From Roseburia sp. (lineage in GTDB: Bacteria; Bacillota_A; Clostridia; Lachnospirales; Lachnospiraceae), in NCBI GenBank assembly GCA_019411365.1, contig DXQT01000009.1, positions 1-64,000 on the forward strand: 64,000 nucleotides of DNA. The letters run 5' to 3'. Below are positions 8,213 to 16,712 of this stretch, one piece after another (the first letter of the stretch is position 1; each line of letters begins with the position of its first letter). A program made the translations under genes and the position numbers. Under the pieces are notes generated by a model that saw nothing but the letters and a program-made list of their open reading frames with translations, searched no databases and was not told where the DNA came from.

Positions 8213-9061
8213 ATGGTAAAAATAATTTCAGACAGCACATGCGACCTCTCAGCAGAATTAGCTGCACAATACGATATTGATATTCTCCCGCTTCATATTC
8301 TTCTCGGAGATGAGGAATTTGAAGATGGAAAAACAATTACACCGGATGAGATTTACTCCTGGTCCGATGAGCATAAAACAACCCCAAAAACTTCCGCCCC
8401 GTCTCTGGCAGAAACGATTGAACTTTTTCGCCCTTATGTGGAAGAAGGACGCGAGATTGTCTGCTTTTCCATCTCAAACAGTATGTCAACATCCGGCAAT
8501 GTCATGCGTCTTGCTGCCGGGGAACTAGAAGCAGAAAACCGGATCACCGTGATTGATTCCGCAAATCTCTCCACCGGAATCGGACTTCTTGTGATAGAAG
8601 CTGCCATTATGGCAAAAAACGGACACTCTGCATCCGAAATTGCTTCTGTCATGGAAACTTTAAAACCAAATGTCAGAGCAAGCTTTGTCGTGGATACCCT
8701 CACCTACCTGTACCGTGGCGGACGTTGTAACGCTGTTGCTGCCATGGCCGGCGGTGTCTTAAAGCTGCATCCAAAAATCGTGGTAGAAAACGGTGCTATG
8801 GATGCGACAAAAAAATACCGCGGAAAGATCAATTCTGTTATCATGTCCTATGTAAAAGATATGGAAACTGATTTAAAAGCAGCCAGACCTGACCGCGTAT
8901 TCATCACACATTCCGGCTGTGACGCTGCAACGGTGGAATCCGTCCGCTCGTATCTGGAAAGCCTCGGTGTTTTCCATGAGATATTAGAAACCAGGGCCGG
9001 TGGTGTCGTGTCAAGCCACTGCGGTCCCGGTACGCTTGGCGTTCTGTTTATTGCAAAATAA
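8213..9061 (+). CDS. DegV family fatty-acid-binding protein
   Basis: 282 residues, the standard length. MVKIISDSTCDLS is the diagnostic DegV N-terminus, TSAPSLAETIELF the conserved TSqPs segment, and LTYLYRGGRCN, GGVLKLHPKIVV and the C-terminal GPGTLGVLF complete the family pattern. DegV/FakB-type proteins bind a fatty acid and present it to the kinase FakA; whether this copy does so is inferred. It follows a small membrane protein gene with one base between, and is closed by a terminator at 9063-9092. Confidence 0.9.
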   Translation: MVKIISDSTCDLSAELAAQYDIDILPLHILLGDEEFEDGKTITPDEIYSWSDEHKTTPKTSAPSLAETIELFRPYVEEGREIVCFSISNSMSTSGNVMRLAAGELEAENRITVIDSANLSTGIGLLVIEAAIMAKNGHSASEIASVMETLKPNVRASFVVDTLTYLYRGGRCNAVAAMAGGVLKLHPKIVVENGAMDATKKYRGKINSVIMSYVKDMETDLKAARPDRVFITHSGCDAATVESVRSYLESLGVFHEILETRAGGVVSSHCGPGTLGVLFIAK

Positions 9062-9062
9062 T

Positions 9063-9092
9063 AGAGGTTCGGATGTTTTCTTCCAAACCTCT
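9063..9092. terminator. Terminator between convergent degV-like and HD genes
   Basis: A hairpin with stem AGAGGTT/AACCTCT and a 16-base loop is followed on the plus strand by GTTTCTTTTACTTTT. It directly follows the DegV stop and faces the end of the minus-strand HD gene. Termination of the plus-strand unit is clear; use by the other strand is weaker. Confidence 0.75.
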
Positions 9093-9099
9093 GTTTCTT

Positions 9100-9678
9100 T
9101 TACTTTTCTATCTCTGCATTGATCTCATCTTCCGTAGCTTTCATTGCTTCCAAAGTCATTGTGAGCAGCTTGTCTAATTCCCAGCCAAGCTGCTCTGCTC
9201 CGCGCTCGATCACTTCTCTGGAGCAGCCTGCGGCAAACCCTTTGCTCTTATACTTTTTCTTCAGGGATTTCAATTCCATGTCTTTTGTGCTTTTCGACGG
9301 ACGCATCAAAGCTGCCGCCCAGATCAGACCGGTCAGCTCGTCTGCTGCAAATAATACTTTTTCCATCTCATGCTCCGGAGCAACATCCACGGTAATTCCA
9401 TAGCCATGTGAAACCACGCCATGTATGATGTCTTCGCCGACTCCACCCTCGCGCAAAAGTTCCGGTGCTTTGATACAGTGTTCTTCCGGATAAAGTTCAA
9501 AATCAATATCATGAAGCAGACCAACAATACCCCAGTATTCTGCGTCTGCGCCAAATCCAAGCTCCTCTGCATACCATTTCATCACAGCTTCCACAGTCAG
9601 TGCATGCTGGATATGGAAAGGATCTTTGTTGTACTTTTTCAATAAATCATAGGCTTCTTCTCTTGTGATATGTTCCAT
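9100..9678 (-). CDS. HD domain phosphohydrolase-like protein
   Basis: 192 residues. The metal-binding HD pattern is visible as an early His (HIQHALTVEAVMKWY), the HD doublet in GLLHDIDFEL near residue 53, a further His in VVSHGYG, and a late Asp in FAADELTGL. HD-domain enzymes are metal-dependent phosphohydrolases, often acting on nucleotides. This uncharacterised subgroup keeps all four ligands, so it is probably active, but the substrate is unknown. It is monocistronic and convergent with degV. Confidence 0.82.
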   Translation of the reverse strand: MEHITREEAYDLLKKYNKDPFHIQHALTVEAVMKWYAEELGFGADAEYWGIVGLLHDIDFELYPEEHCIKAPELLREGGVGEDIIHGVVSHGYGITVDVAPEHEMEKVLFAADELTGLIWAAALMRPSKSTKDMELKSLKKKYKSKGFAAGCSREVIERGAEQLGWELDKLLTMTLEAMKATEDEINAEIEK

Positions 9679-9816
9679 TTTCGTGTTCCTCTTTTTCTGT
9701 CATTCCGTCAGATAGAATTTGCAATTCATACTTATCCGATAGGTTTTTAGTTATTTTATACTTTTTCTCACAAGATGTCAATTTTTTATCATCACAGATT
9801 TTATTTTCTAAAAAAG

Positions 9817-11139
9817 CTATATTTTCTCCTTCACAAGTACTTCTTTTCCTGCAAATGCAAAACCAAGCTTATAAATACGTTCTTCGTTGATTCCTGCTGT
9901 GACAAGATCTGTCACATATTTCTTTTCTTCTATCTGCCGGAACGCACTTTCGACTGTCTCTTCCAGATTTTTTTCTTTCTTCTTATCCCAAACCTTAAAT
10001 TCCATAAGAAATGCATCCTGATTCTTCTCTAACGGATACATTGCAATATCATATCTGCCCCGTCCACTCTCACGGTTTGAAACAATACGATACCTGTCCC
10101 TAAGTGTTACAATCAGTCCAAGTATCAGACCATGATAAAAATTCTCTGGCGTGCGTGCCTCTTTTTCATTTCCAACATCAAAATAACTCATGGAGGTGCA
10201 TGCAATCTCTGACAGATAATCATTCATATCTTCTATATTATGCTCCAACAGAGCCTTCACAAACCTGTTATATACGGAAAATCCATTACGAAACATTCCA
10301 AGAATCTCCGTACGAAACATTGCCATAACTTCTTTATTCGTAACTGACACATCACACTCAATGGTATCCACTTTGTGCACCACATTTTCAGCCTTAATAT
10401 AACCAACAGATAATAACAGTGACCACAAACTGTTCTCATCGCCATCCAGATACTGAAATGTAATGTTCTCGTTGATTTCCTTATGCACTTTTTCACCGGA
10501 CATTAACTGTTCGATCTCATATTTTCGCCCGACAGGATGCTTTCTGATGATATCACCAATTAGTTTATTACTGCTCGTATTCGTCCAATAAGAAATAAGT
10601 TCTCCCTGCCTGATATAATTGCAGATTGACCACGGATTGTACATATCTTTTTGTTTGCCAAAAATAAAGCCGTCGTACAAATCCTTCACATCCCGCATCT
10701 TATCCAAATTCTGACATTTCAGTGCATCCATTACTTCCTGCTCTGTAAACCCGAAACAATCTGAATATGCGTCGCAGGTAACTGTGTCTACTTCCAGATT
10801 ATTCAGATCCGAAAACAACGAATTTTTAGAAATTCTTGTTACTCCGGTAATAATCGCGCGGCTGTAAAAATCATTTTGCTTAAATGCATTATGAAATATC
10901 TGTCTGCATGCGGCAATCATCTCATCCCAATACCCCTGCGTATACGCTTCGAGCAATGGTGTGTCATATTCATCCACAAGAATAATTGGCAGCACCTTGT
11001 GATGTCTGTATAAAAAGTAGCATAGCCGCTTGATTACCTGCCAGTCATTCTCTCCACTGCTTGCAAAAAAAGATTCTTTTGCGTCAAGATAAGGATTTCT
11101 TTTTAAAATATCTTCAATACGCTCTTTCGGATTTTCCAT
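9817..11139 (-). CDS. AAA-ATPase_like / PDDEXK_9 protein lacking the P-loop region
   Basis: 440 residues from an ATG at 11139 with a GGAGGTG site. It matches the gene at 1-1544 but joins IEDILKRNPYLDAKESF directly to the region before Walker B; the roughly 150 residues with the Walker A motif are absent without loss of frame, as is the first part of the N-terminus. The Walker B-like IILVDEYDTPLLEAY remains. The C-terminal nuclease-like domain is complete (GRGRYDIAMYPLEKNQDAFL then MEFKVW, a plausible D...E-x-K core). It cannot bind ATP in the usual way. It is either a decaying copy or a nuclease-only derivative; the intact frame leaves both open. Confidence 0.8.
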   Translation of the reverse strand: MENPKERIEDILKRNPYLDAKESFFASSGENDWQVIKRLCYFLYRHHKVLPIILVDEYDTPLLEAYTQGYWDEMIAACRQIFHNAFKQNDFYSRAIITGVTRISKNSLFSDLNNLEVDTVTCDAYSDCFGFTEQEVMDALKCQNLDKMRDVKDLYDGFIFGKQKDMYNPWSICNYIRQGELISYWTNTSSNKLIGDIIRKHPVGRKYEIEQLMSGEKVHKEINENITFQYLDGDENSLWSLLLSVGYIKAENVVHKVDTIECDVSVTNKEVMAMFRTEILGMFRNGFSVYNRFVKALLEHNIEDMNDYLSEIACTSMSYFDVGNEKEARTPENFYHGLILGLIVTLRDRYRIVSNRESGRGRYDIAMYPLEKNQDAFLMEFKVWDKKKEKNLEETVESAFRQIEEKKYVTDLVTAGINEERIYKLGFAFAGKEVLVKEKI

Positions 11140-11242
11140 AGACACCTCCGTGTACCATACTTCTGCACATCCTGCAGGATATTATGCTTTATGCGAATAT
11201 ACATTGCTATTATTTATAAAAAAGATTTCCTCTATTTCCTTT

Positions 11243-11656
11243 TTAAATCCCCCTGATTTCAACGATCCTGTCACATTCAATATCTGTTCCGTCTTCCAGC
11301 ACGATTGTCCTCTCATAGTCACGGAATTTCTGAAATATCCCTGTGGCAGTCACATATTCTCCTCCGGTCTTTTTGTCATCCGGCTTGAAATAAGTTACTG
11401 ACACTGTCGGATGTTCTGTGGCATACGCAATCAATGTCTGTAATTTTTCATTCAGTTCTTCCTGCTTATCTTCATCGAGTTCCACCTGTTCTTCTGTCAG
11501 TCTCGCTGTTTCTTTGATTGCAGCCTCATGTCCGGTCAATGCAGCAAATGGCGAAAACTGCGCCGCCCTGTCATAAATCGACATCTGTGGATGAACTTTT
11601 GACTGATGATGAGGTAAATTCAGAATATCCCCATATTTTTCTTCGCTTTCCGTCAT
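11243..11656 (-). CDS. YolD-like protein
   Basis: 137 residues. YGDILNLPHHQSKVHPQMSI and DRAAQFSPFAALTGHEAAI form the conserved N-terminal block of YolD-like proteins (PF08863), and the C-terminal half has the short beta-rich segment ending in DIECDRIVEIRGI. YolD-like proteins are usually encoded next to Y-family polymerases, as here, and may modulate them; the mechanism is unknown. The start has GGAGA 7 bases upstream. A gap of about 136 bp separates it from the polymerase stop, with no obvious gene in it. Confidence 0.8.
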   Translation of the reverse strand: MTESEEKYGDILNLPHHQSKVHPQMSIYDRAAQFSPFAALTGHEAAIKETARLTEEQVELDEDKQEELNEKLQTLIAYATEHPTVSVTYFKPDDKKTGGEYVTATGIFQKFRDYERTIVLEDGTDIECDRIVEIRGI

Positions 11657-11792
11657 CCGCTTTCTCCTTTCCTTGACTCTCTACGGTCTGCGTTTCCTGC
11701 TTCAAACAAAAAATGTGCCTCTGAACGCATGGATCACTGTCTTGTTCGAAATTCTGCCTGCTTCTATACAAAAAAAAATACTTTCAAAAAAT

Positions 11793-13325
11793 TCAGGCAC
11801 GATGCCCGCCGATCTGGTTGTTTCTGTCTATCATAGTTGCACCCTCCTGCAGATTGGTTCCTTTTAACATCGCATTTTTACCATACTTTTTCTTCACGGA
11901 GAGCATTACCTCCTGCAGTCTGCGCTCTTTTTCCATTCTCGCCTGCTCTGCCTTCTGTTTCTCTGCCAGTGCCTGATAATCGGTAAATAAATCCATCTGT
12001 GTAAACTCTGTCTCATTCGATACCATATGCTCATCCACAACACGGTTCGCTGTGACAGAAACACGCCGCACCAGAAGATTCTTATCCACAATGCGCTCAT
12101 ATAAATCTAAAACGGCGTCCATGATTTTTGCTGTAGAAGATGTTTTTGTATCCAGATTTGCTGTTCCGTGGGCATGCTTCGGAACGAATCTTCCATATCG
12201 GTCTGCTTTTACCTCGCCATGATACTTTTTCCGGATGTCCGGGTTCGTCAGATTTTCAATATCGTAACCAATATCGAGTACAATCTGGTCTGTCACAAGC
12301 TGTTTCTCTACAAGGTCTAACACCAGTGCATCCGTCATCTCGCGGACGATTAGCTTTGTCTTTTCAAAATCATAAGGACAGTGTAGCACCTGACCGGAAC
12401 CGATACTGTTTGTCTCCGGCTTATATCCCCTGATATCCGCAATCGTGACCGGTTCATACCCCCATGCGTGGTCGATCAGAAGTTCTGCATTGATTCCAAA
12501 CATTTTATAAAGCAGTTCTTCATTATAATAATCCCGTTCTTCACCTATGGAACATCGTGCAATGTCTCCCATCGTGTAAAGTCCGGCCTCCTCTAACTTT
12601 TTCCGGTAGCCATGTCCTACCCGCCAGAAATCGGTCAGCGGTCTGTGGCTCCACAAAAGTTTCCGGTAAGTCATCTCGTCCAGTTCTGCAACGCGCACTC
12701 CATTTGCATCCGGTGCGACATGCTTCGCCACAATGTCCATCGCCACCTTGCACAGATAAAGATTGGTTCCAATTCCTGCTGTGGCGGTAATACTGGTCTC
12801 CTGCATCACATCAAGAATCATCTTTGACGCAAGCTCCTTTGCCGTCATATGATAGGTGTTCAGATAATGCGTCACATCCATAAAAACCTCATCGATGGAG
12901 TACACATGCATATCTTCCGGCGCAATATATCTCAGATAAATGTCGTAAATTTGTGTACTGTATTTCATATAGAGTGCCATTCGTGGCTTTGCTGTCACAT
13001 AAGTGACGGAAAGCTCCGGGTGTTCCTTCAGTTCGTCCGAAAAACAGGAGCTTCCCTCAAACATTCTTTTCGGCAGCTTCTGCGATCTCTCCTGATTGAC
13101 CTCTTTCACACGCTGTACGACTTCAAAAAGCCTCGCTCGTCCCGGAATCCCATATACTTTTAAAGAAGGGGAAACTGCCAGACAGATTGTTTTCTCTGTC
13201 CGCTCTGCATCCGCCACGACAAGATTCGTGGTCAGTGGATCAAGGTCTCTTTCCCGGCACTCAACAGAGGCATAGAACGACTTTAAATCAATTGCGATAT
13301 AAATATGATTTTCATTTCCGCTCAC
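11793..13325 (-). CDS. Y-family DNA polymerase (UvrX/DinB-like, ImpB/MucB/SamB family)
   Basis: 510 residues starting at a GTG (13325) placed 5 bases after a strong AAGGAGGTG; longer ATG starts lie upstream of that site. YIAIDLKSFYASVECRERDL is the first catalytic block with its aspartate, and VYSIDEVFMDVT carries the second acidic pair. The thumb/little-finger part continues to about residue 400, and KAEQARMEKERRLQEVMLSV is a charged C-terminal helix. It would carry out error-prone translesion synthesis. A YolD-like gene follows. I saw no LexA-type box upstream, so damage control is not evident. Confidence 0.9.
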   Translation of the reverse strand: MSGNENHIYIAIDLKSFYASVECRERDLDPLTTNLVVADAERTEKTICLAVSPSLKVYGIPGRARLFEVVQRVKEVNQERSQKLPKRMFEGSSCFSDELKEHPELSVTYVTAKPRMALYMKYSTQIYDIYLRYIAPEDMHVYSIDEVFMDVTHYLNTYHMTAKELASKMILDVMQETSITATAGIGTNLYLCKVAMDIVAKHVAPDANGVRVAELDEMTYRKLLWSHRPLTDFWRVGHGYRKKLEEAGLYTMGDIARCSIGEERDYYNEELLYKMFGINAELLIDHAWGYEPVTIADIRGYKPETNSIGSGQVLHCPYDFEKTKLIVREMTDALVLDLVEKQLVTDQIVLDIGYDIENLTNPDIRKKYHGEVKADRYGRFVPKHAHGTANLDTKTSSTAKIMDAVLDLYERIVDKNLLVRRVSVTANRVVDEHMVSNETEFTQMDLFTDYQALAEKQKAEQARMEKERRLQEVMLSVKKKYGKNAMLKGTNLQEGATMIDRNNQIGGHRA

Positions 13326-13464
13326 AAACGCACCTCCTTCTTCTGCTCTATTATATGTCATTGACAATCAATTCACAATGGATGGGATCGATATAAATTA
13401 TGGATGAAACAAATGCAATTTATTCGTTGATTTACTCACAGAAATATGAGATGATAACAGCATT

Positions 13465-13752
13465 ATGAGTGAATATTATAAATTTTTTCAAAACAAAAAA
13501 TGTGAATATTTTCCTTGCCATAAAGGAATTCCGGAGGAGGACTTTAATTGTCTGTTTTGTTATTGTCCTCTGTATACACTTGGGAAATCCTGTGGTGGGA
13601 ACTGCGAATTTTTAGAAAATGGAGTCAAATCCTGCATGAAATGTGGTTTTCCGCATCAGCGCAGCAATTATGATAAGATCATAAGCCGCTTTCAGGAGAT
13701 CATTGCCGTTATGGCAGCTTCAGATAAGGGGGACATGCCTCATGAAATGTAA
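13465..13752 (+). CDS. Cysteine-rich small domain protein
   Basis: 95 residues with nine cysteines in the first 60 or so positions (KKCEYFPCHKG, NCLFCYCPLY, KSCGGNC, SCMKCGFPH), the pattern of the Cysteine-rich small domain family (PF04071), a likely metal or Fe-S site. In Clostridia such proteins are often encoded near cobalamin genes; here the large cobalamin region begins about 6.6 kb away. Its last 11 bases overlap the next gene, so the two products are probably made together. No enzymatic role is known. Confidence 0.8.
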   Translation: MSEYYKFFQNKKCEYFPCHKGIPEEDFNCLFCYCPLYTLGKSCGGNCEFLENGVKSCMKCGFPHQRSNYDKIISRFQEIIAVMAASDKGDMPHEM

Positions 13753-14380
13753 ACTTACCCCACAATTGTCCTCTGATGACTGGAAAGATTTTTGCAGCCG
13801 TTTTCATTTTTCTCCGGCTGATCTTCCATATATAAAAGCGATTTATACCGCACTTCTCCCACTGGTGGAATCCTGTGCGTATTACTCCCTCGATCAGAAT
13901 CTGGATGGGATTTTCCTCCCTCATTATGCCTATGGATTTGTGACACTTGGAAATGGTATCGATGAGCTGTCAGAATTATATCTGAATCATGAACAGATCC
14001 AGGAAGCCTATATCGTGGACTGCGTCAGTCTTTTGCTTTTGTCAAAAGCATACGCAGAATTTGCACAAGTGATAGAAGATCAAAGTGGTTTATCCCTTGC
14101 AGAATTATCTTTTCTCGGAGATACCTATTCCCTTGATCTTCTTCCACAAATTTATGAACGCCTTGCGCCGGATGCGATCGGTCTTACCGAAGGTCAGATG
14201 CTTCTGCCCCTCAAAACAGCTGCGCTTATCCTGCATCTGGATACAAATACACACGCAGACCTCAGACAATTATGTAATACCTGCTCAACCTGTAAGAATC
14301 TTTTCTGTCCTTCCAGAAAATCTCCTCTGCAGGATCTGCCGCATACTTATGGTGCCATGCAGATATTCCATATAACATAG
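13742..14380 (+). CDS. Possible B12-dependent methionine synthase activation-like protein
   Basis: 212 residues, starting with MKCKLTPQLS at 13742 and overlapping the Cys-rich gene. The part FLGDTYSLDLLPQIYERLAP followed by IGLTEGQMLLPLKTAALI resembles the SAM-binding end of the MetH activation domain, where a terminal 'I-G-x-x-L-T-x-x-x-x-M-x-P-x-S' pattern is typical. It ends with a cysteine cluster, CSTCKNLFCPSRK, not found in MetH itself. Stand-alone activation-domain proteins in Clostridia serve B12 enzymes, which would suit the cobalamin context. The assignment rests on pattern likeness only. Confidence 0.5.
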   Translation: MKCKLTPQLSSDDWKDFCSRFHFSPADLPYIKAIYTALLPLVESCAYYSLDQNLDGIFLPHYAYGFVTLGNGIDELSELYLNHEQIQEAYIVDCVSLLLLSKAYAEFAQVIEDQSGLSLAELSFLGDTYSLDLLPQIYERLAPDAIGLTEGQMLLPLKTAALILHLDTNTHADLRQLCNTCSTCKNLFCPSRKSPLQDLPHTYGAMQIFHIT

Positions 14381-14450
14381 CGTTTTAGCAAAAATCCATA
14401 ATTCATGCAGCAGGATGGGAAACAGCTAAAGGAGCTGCATTCTCCTTCTA

Positions 14451-14846
14451 TTATCTACCGTCTGTCAGTTCATCGATCAGTGTGATCACTTCCTCGATCA
14501 TGTTGTCACAATGTGGTTTTTTCTCTCCGCCCTTTGCTGCATTTGCACGCAAAAGATCTGCACAATCTGTCATACCGTCATGTTTTTTTGCAATACATTT
14601 CCGAAATTCATTCAATACAGCCGGCGACTCAATTCCCTTGGCACCTAATACCATGTATCCTGCTGCGATCGCTCCACAGGTTGCACCGCATCTCATTCCA
14701 CCGCCAAAGTTACTGCCAATTGCTGCTGCCAGATCTTCATCCAGCCCGATCTCCTTTGCATATACACGCATCACCGTCTGTGCACAGTTGCTGCTAACCG
14801 GCACTTCACTTCTTAATTCCTTTGCTCTTTCAGTATGTTTACTCAT
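14451..14846 (-). CDS. C_GCAxxG_C_C family redox-type protein
   Basis: 131 residues. An N-terminal cysteine (VPVSSNCAQTVMRVYAKEIG), the glycine-rich block NFGGGMRCGATCGAIAAGYM and later cysteines (FRKCIAKKH, DCADLLRA, HCDNMIEEV) match the C_GCAxxG_C_C family (PF09719), thought to bind a redox cofactor or metal. Its biochemical role is not established. It lies 21 bp beyond the DprA-like gene on the same strand, so it may be the last gene of that transcript. Confidence 0.8.
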   Translation of the reverse strand: MSKHTERAKELRSEVPVSSNCAQTVMRVYAKEIGLDEDLAAAIGSNFGGGMRCGATCGAIAAGYMVLGAKGIESPAVLNEFRKCIAKKHDGMTDCADLLRANAAKGGEKKPHCDNMIEEVITLIDELTDGR

Positions 14847-14867
14847 TTTAAATATCTCTCTTTCGTT

Positions 14868-15635
14868 TTAAAATAATGTCAGTTGCTCGTAAGTCTGTTC
14901 TTTCATTACAGCTTCAACAAACTCTTCAAGCCTTTTTTTATCTTCAATAACGGATATTTGTCCCGCTTCTTCTAATTTTCTGTTTCCTGACGACAGCTCT
15001 ACTAATTTATGATAATAACAGGCAAGCCTTTTATATTGATTTTGGGCAAACTCAACTGTATGCATTGTACCACTTTGTTCTTCTGCCTCAACAATTAAAA
15101 CTCCATCACTTAAGCCACTTTGCAGCCTGTCCCGGCGCACATACTGATATTTTTTTACCGGTGTACCAACTGGATACTCACTTATCAGACATCCATCCTT
15201 CATCACTATTTCATCTGCAAGCTTCTGATTGGATTTTGGCAGTATATCATCCAGACCTGCTGGCAGAATTCCTATACATCTTCCCCCACCGGCAATAGTT
15301 CCTTTTAACGCCTCTGTATCACAGCCAAGTGCAAGACCATTTACAACATTCACATTCTTTTCTGCCAGATATTTTCCTGTATCATAGGAAATCTTTCTTC
15401 CCTTCAGCGAACATTTCCTGCTTCCGATCACAGCAATATTATGATATTCATTTATAATTTCAATATTTCCTCTATAATATAAGAGAACTGGTCTGTCAGT
15501 TATCTTTTTTAATGTATTTGGATACCGCTCATCCTCTACCGTACAATATTCTATTCCCATGTTTTTCCACTTGTTTTTATTCATTTCCGCATAATTTAAA
15601 ATATCTGTTTCTTTCTGGGAATACATATTCTTCAT
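14868..15635 (-). CDS. DprA-like Rossmann protein, divergent
   Basis: 255 residues. A DprA/Smf Rossmann core is clear: NIAVIGSRKCSLKG, VNVVNGLALGCDTEAL, RCIGILPAGLDDILPKSN and DGVLIVEAEEQSGTMHTVEF. It departs from transformation DprA in three places: GLALGCDTEAL instead of the usual GID..AH, VRRDRLQSGLS where F-P-x-R-N-R-x-x-x-x-L-S is expected, and no PG(s/n) motif after the core. No winged-helix C-terminus is present. It is coupled to a phosphoribosyltransferase gene 2 bp upstream. A nucleotide- or ssDNA-sensing role outside transformation is more likely than competence. Confidence 0.8.
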   Translation of the reverse strand: MKNMYSQKETDILNYAEMNKNKWKNMGIEYCTVEDERYPNTLKKITDRPVLLYYRGNIEIINEYHNIAVIGSRKCSLKGRKISYDTGKYLAEKNVNVVNGLALGCDTEALKGTIAGGGRCIGILPAGLDDILPKSNQKLADEIVMKDGCLISEYPVGTPVKKYQYVRRDRLQSGLSDGVLIVEAEEQSGTMHTVEFAQNQYKRLACYYHKLVELSSGNRKLEEAGQISVIEDKKRLEEFVEAVMKEQTYEQLTLF

Positions 15636-15637
15636 TT

Positions 15638-16177
15638 CTAAATTGCCTTTCCTAATGCAAACATTTCTACTTGTTTTGCACCTTTTTCCATTAAAATTTC
15701 TTTACACGCATATAACGAATTCCCTGTTGTTGTAACATCATCCATTAACAAAATGATGTTATCCGTAATATCCATATTTTCAACAGCAGAGATTGTCTCC
15801 AGATGGATCTGTTTATCTCTCCGTCCGCCCCATGCCAACTTATCAATAGATTTTGTCCGTTGTAAAAAGTAAACTTTATTGATTCTTTTATTTTCTGCAA
15901 GTTTCTCTGCCAATTTTCCAATACCTGACTCTGTTTTCTCCGCATTACTTGAAGGCACGACACAAATTGTAACCCCTTCACATATTTCTTCATTTAACAG
16001 GTTGTAAAAATAGTTAATAGCCGTTTGTTTTCCCTCTTTCAAGTCTAAAATTCTTCCACTAAATACATCAAACAAAGGATTTTTAATTTTTCGTTCCCTG
16101 TCCAGCCAATATTTATGGTAATTACTATATACGACAATATCCCCTGTATCATTCCATTCTTCATTTACAAAAACCAT
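15638..16177 (-). CDS. ComF-like phosphoribosyltransferase domain protein
   Basis: 179 residues. ILLMDDVTTTGNSLYACKEI (about residues 142-161) is a textbook PRPP-binding motif, and the segment CVVPSSNAEKTESGIGKLAE with FLQRTKSIDKLAWGGRRD corresponds to the ComF-type core. The N-terminal zinc ribbon of true ComF is missing; instead there is a short domain containing IVVYSNYHKYWLDRE. Only 2 bp separate it from the DprA-like gene, so the two products should be made in step and may act on the same substrate. No other competence genes are nearby. Confidence 0.8.
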   Translation of the reverse strand: MVFVNEEWNDTGDIVVYSNYHKYWLDRERKIKNPLFDVFSGRILDLKEGKQTAINYFYNLLNEEICEGVTICVVPSSNAEKTESGIGKLAEKLAENKRINKVYFLQRTKSIDKLAWGGRRDKQIHLETISAVENMDITDNIILLMDDVTTTGNSLYACKEILMEKGAKQVEMFALGKAI

Positions 16178-16253
16178 ATTGACTTCCCCCTTATGACACT
16201 GTTTTCTTCCTAAATTTTAACATTAATTTCATGCACAATACAATACGATTCTA

Positions 16254-16697
16254 TCATTCTTTCTTATTCTTTTTCATTTCCAGTAATTTTTCATTCATGC
16301 TCTGTGCATCTGCACGGTCACTCAGATAACAGATGATATTCACAACCGCATAGACTGCAATAATGAGAACCTCCATAAAAAGTACCATGCTAAAATTCTG
16401 GAAACTGAACCACTCAAATAATTTTCCAAGCCCTAAAACTACAATGTTCACAAAAATGAAATATAATAGCTGTCTGGCAAACATTCCCTTTTTTGACAGC
16501 TCCTTCGATGCATCTGAGTCAAACATAAGAACCGGAACTGAACACACCGCAGAAACTGCCAATATCTGCCAGAGTATCTTTACACTGATCTGTGCGTCAA
16601 ATCCCCCGAAAACAGAAATAAAAACTGCTGCCGCTATCAATACACCAAACGTGACTTTGCCAAAAATATCCATCAACATTTTTAATTTCTCTGCCAT
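16254..16697 (-). CDS. DUF3021-type membrane protein
   Basis: 147 residues with four hydrophobic helices (VTFGVLIAAAVFISVFGGF, ILWQILAVSAVCSVPVLMF, LLYFIFVNIVVLGLGKLF and VLFMEVLIIAVYAVVNIICY) and a charged tail (LLEMKKNKKE). The size, topology and position directly behind a LytTR gene match DUF3021 proteins, which are thought to hold or modulate their partner LytTR regulator at the membrane. It is last in the ABC-LytTR operon. Confidence 0.75.
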   Translation of the reverse strand: MAEKLKMLMDIFGKVTFGVLIAAAVFISVFGGFDAQISVKILWQILAVSAVCSVPVLMFDSDASKELSKKGMFARQLLYFIFVNIVVLGLGKLFEWFSFQNFSMVLFMEVLIIAVYAVVNIICYLSDRADAQSMNEKLLEMKKNKKE

Positions 16698-16712
16698 CTC
16701 TTCATACCTCTT

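Noticed and set aside
13326..13464. SOS (LexA) box before the Y-family polymerase
   Set aside because: I looked for GAAC-N4-GTTC-type or related palindromes and found none.
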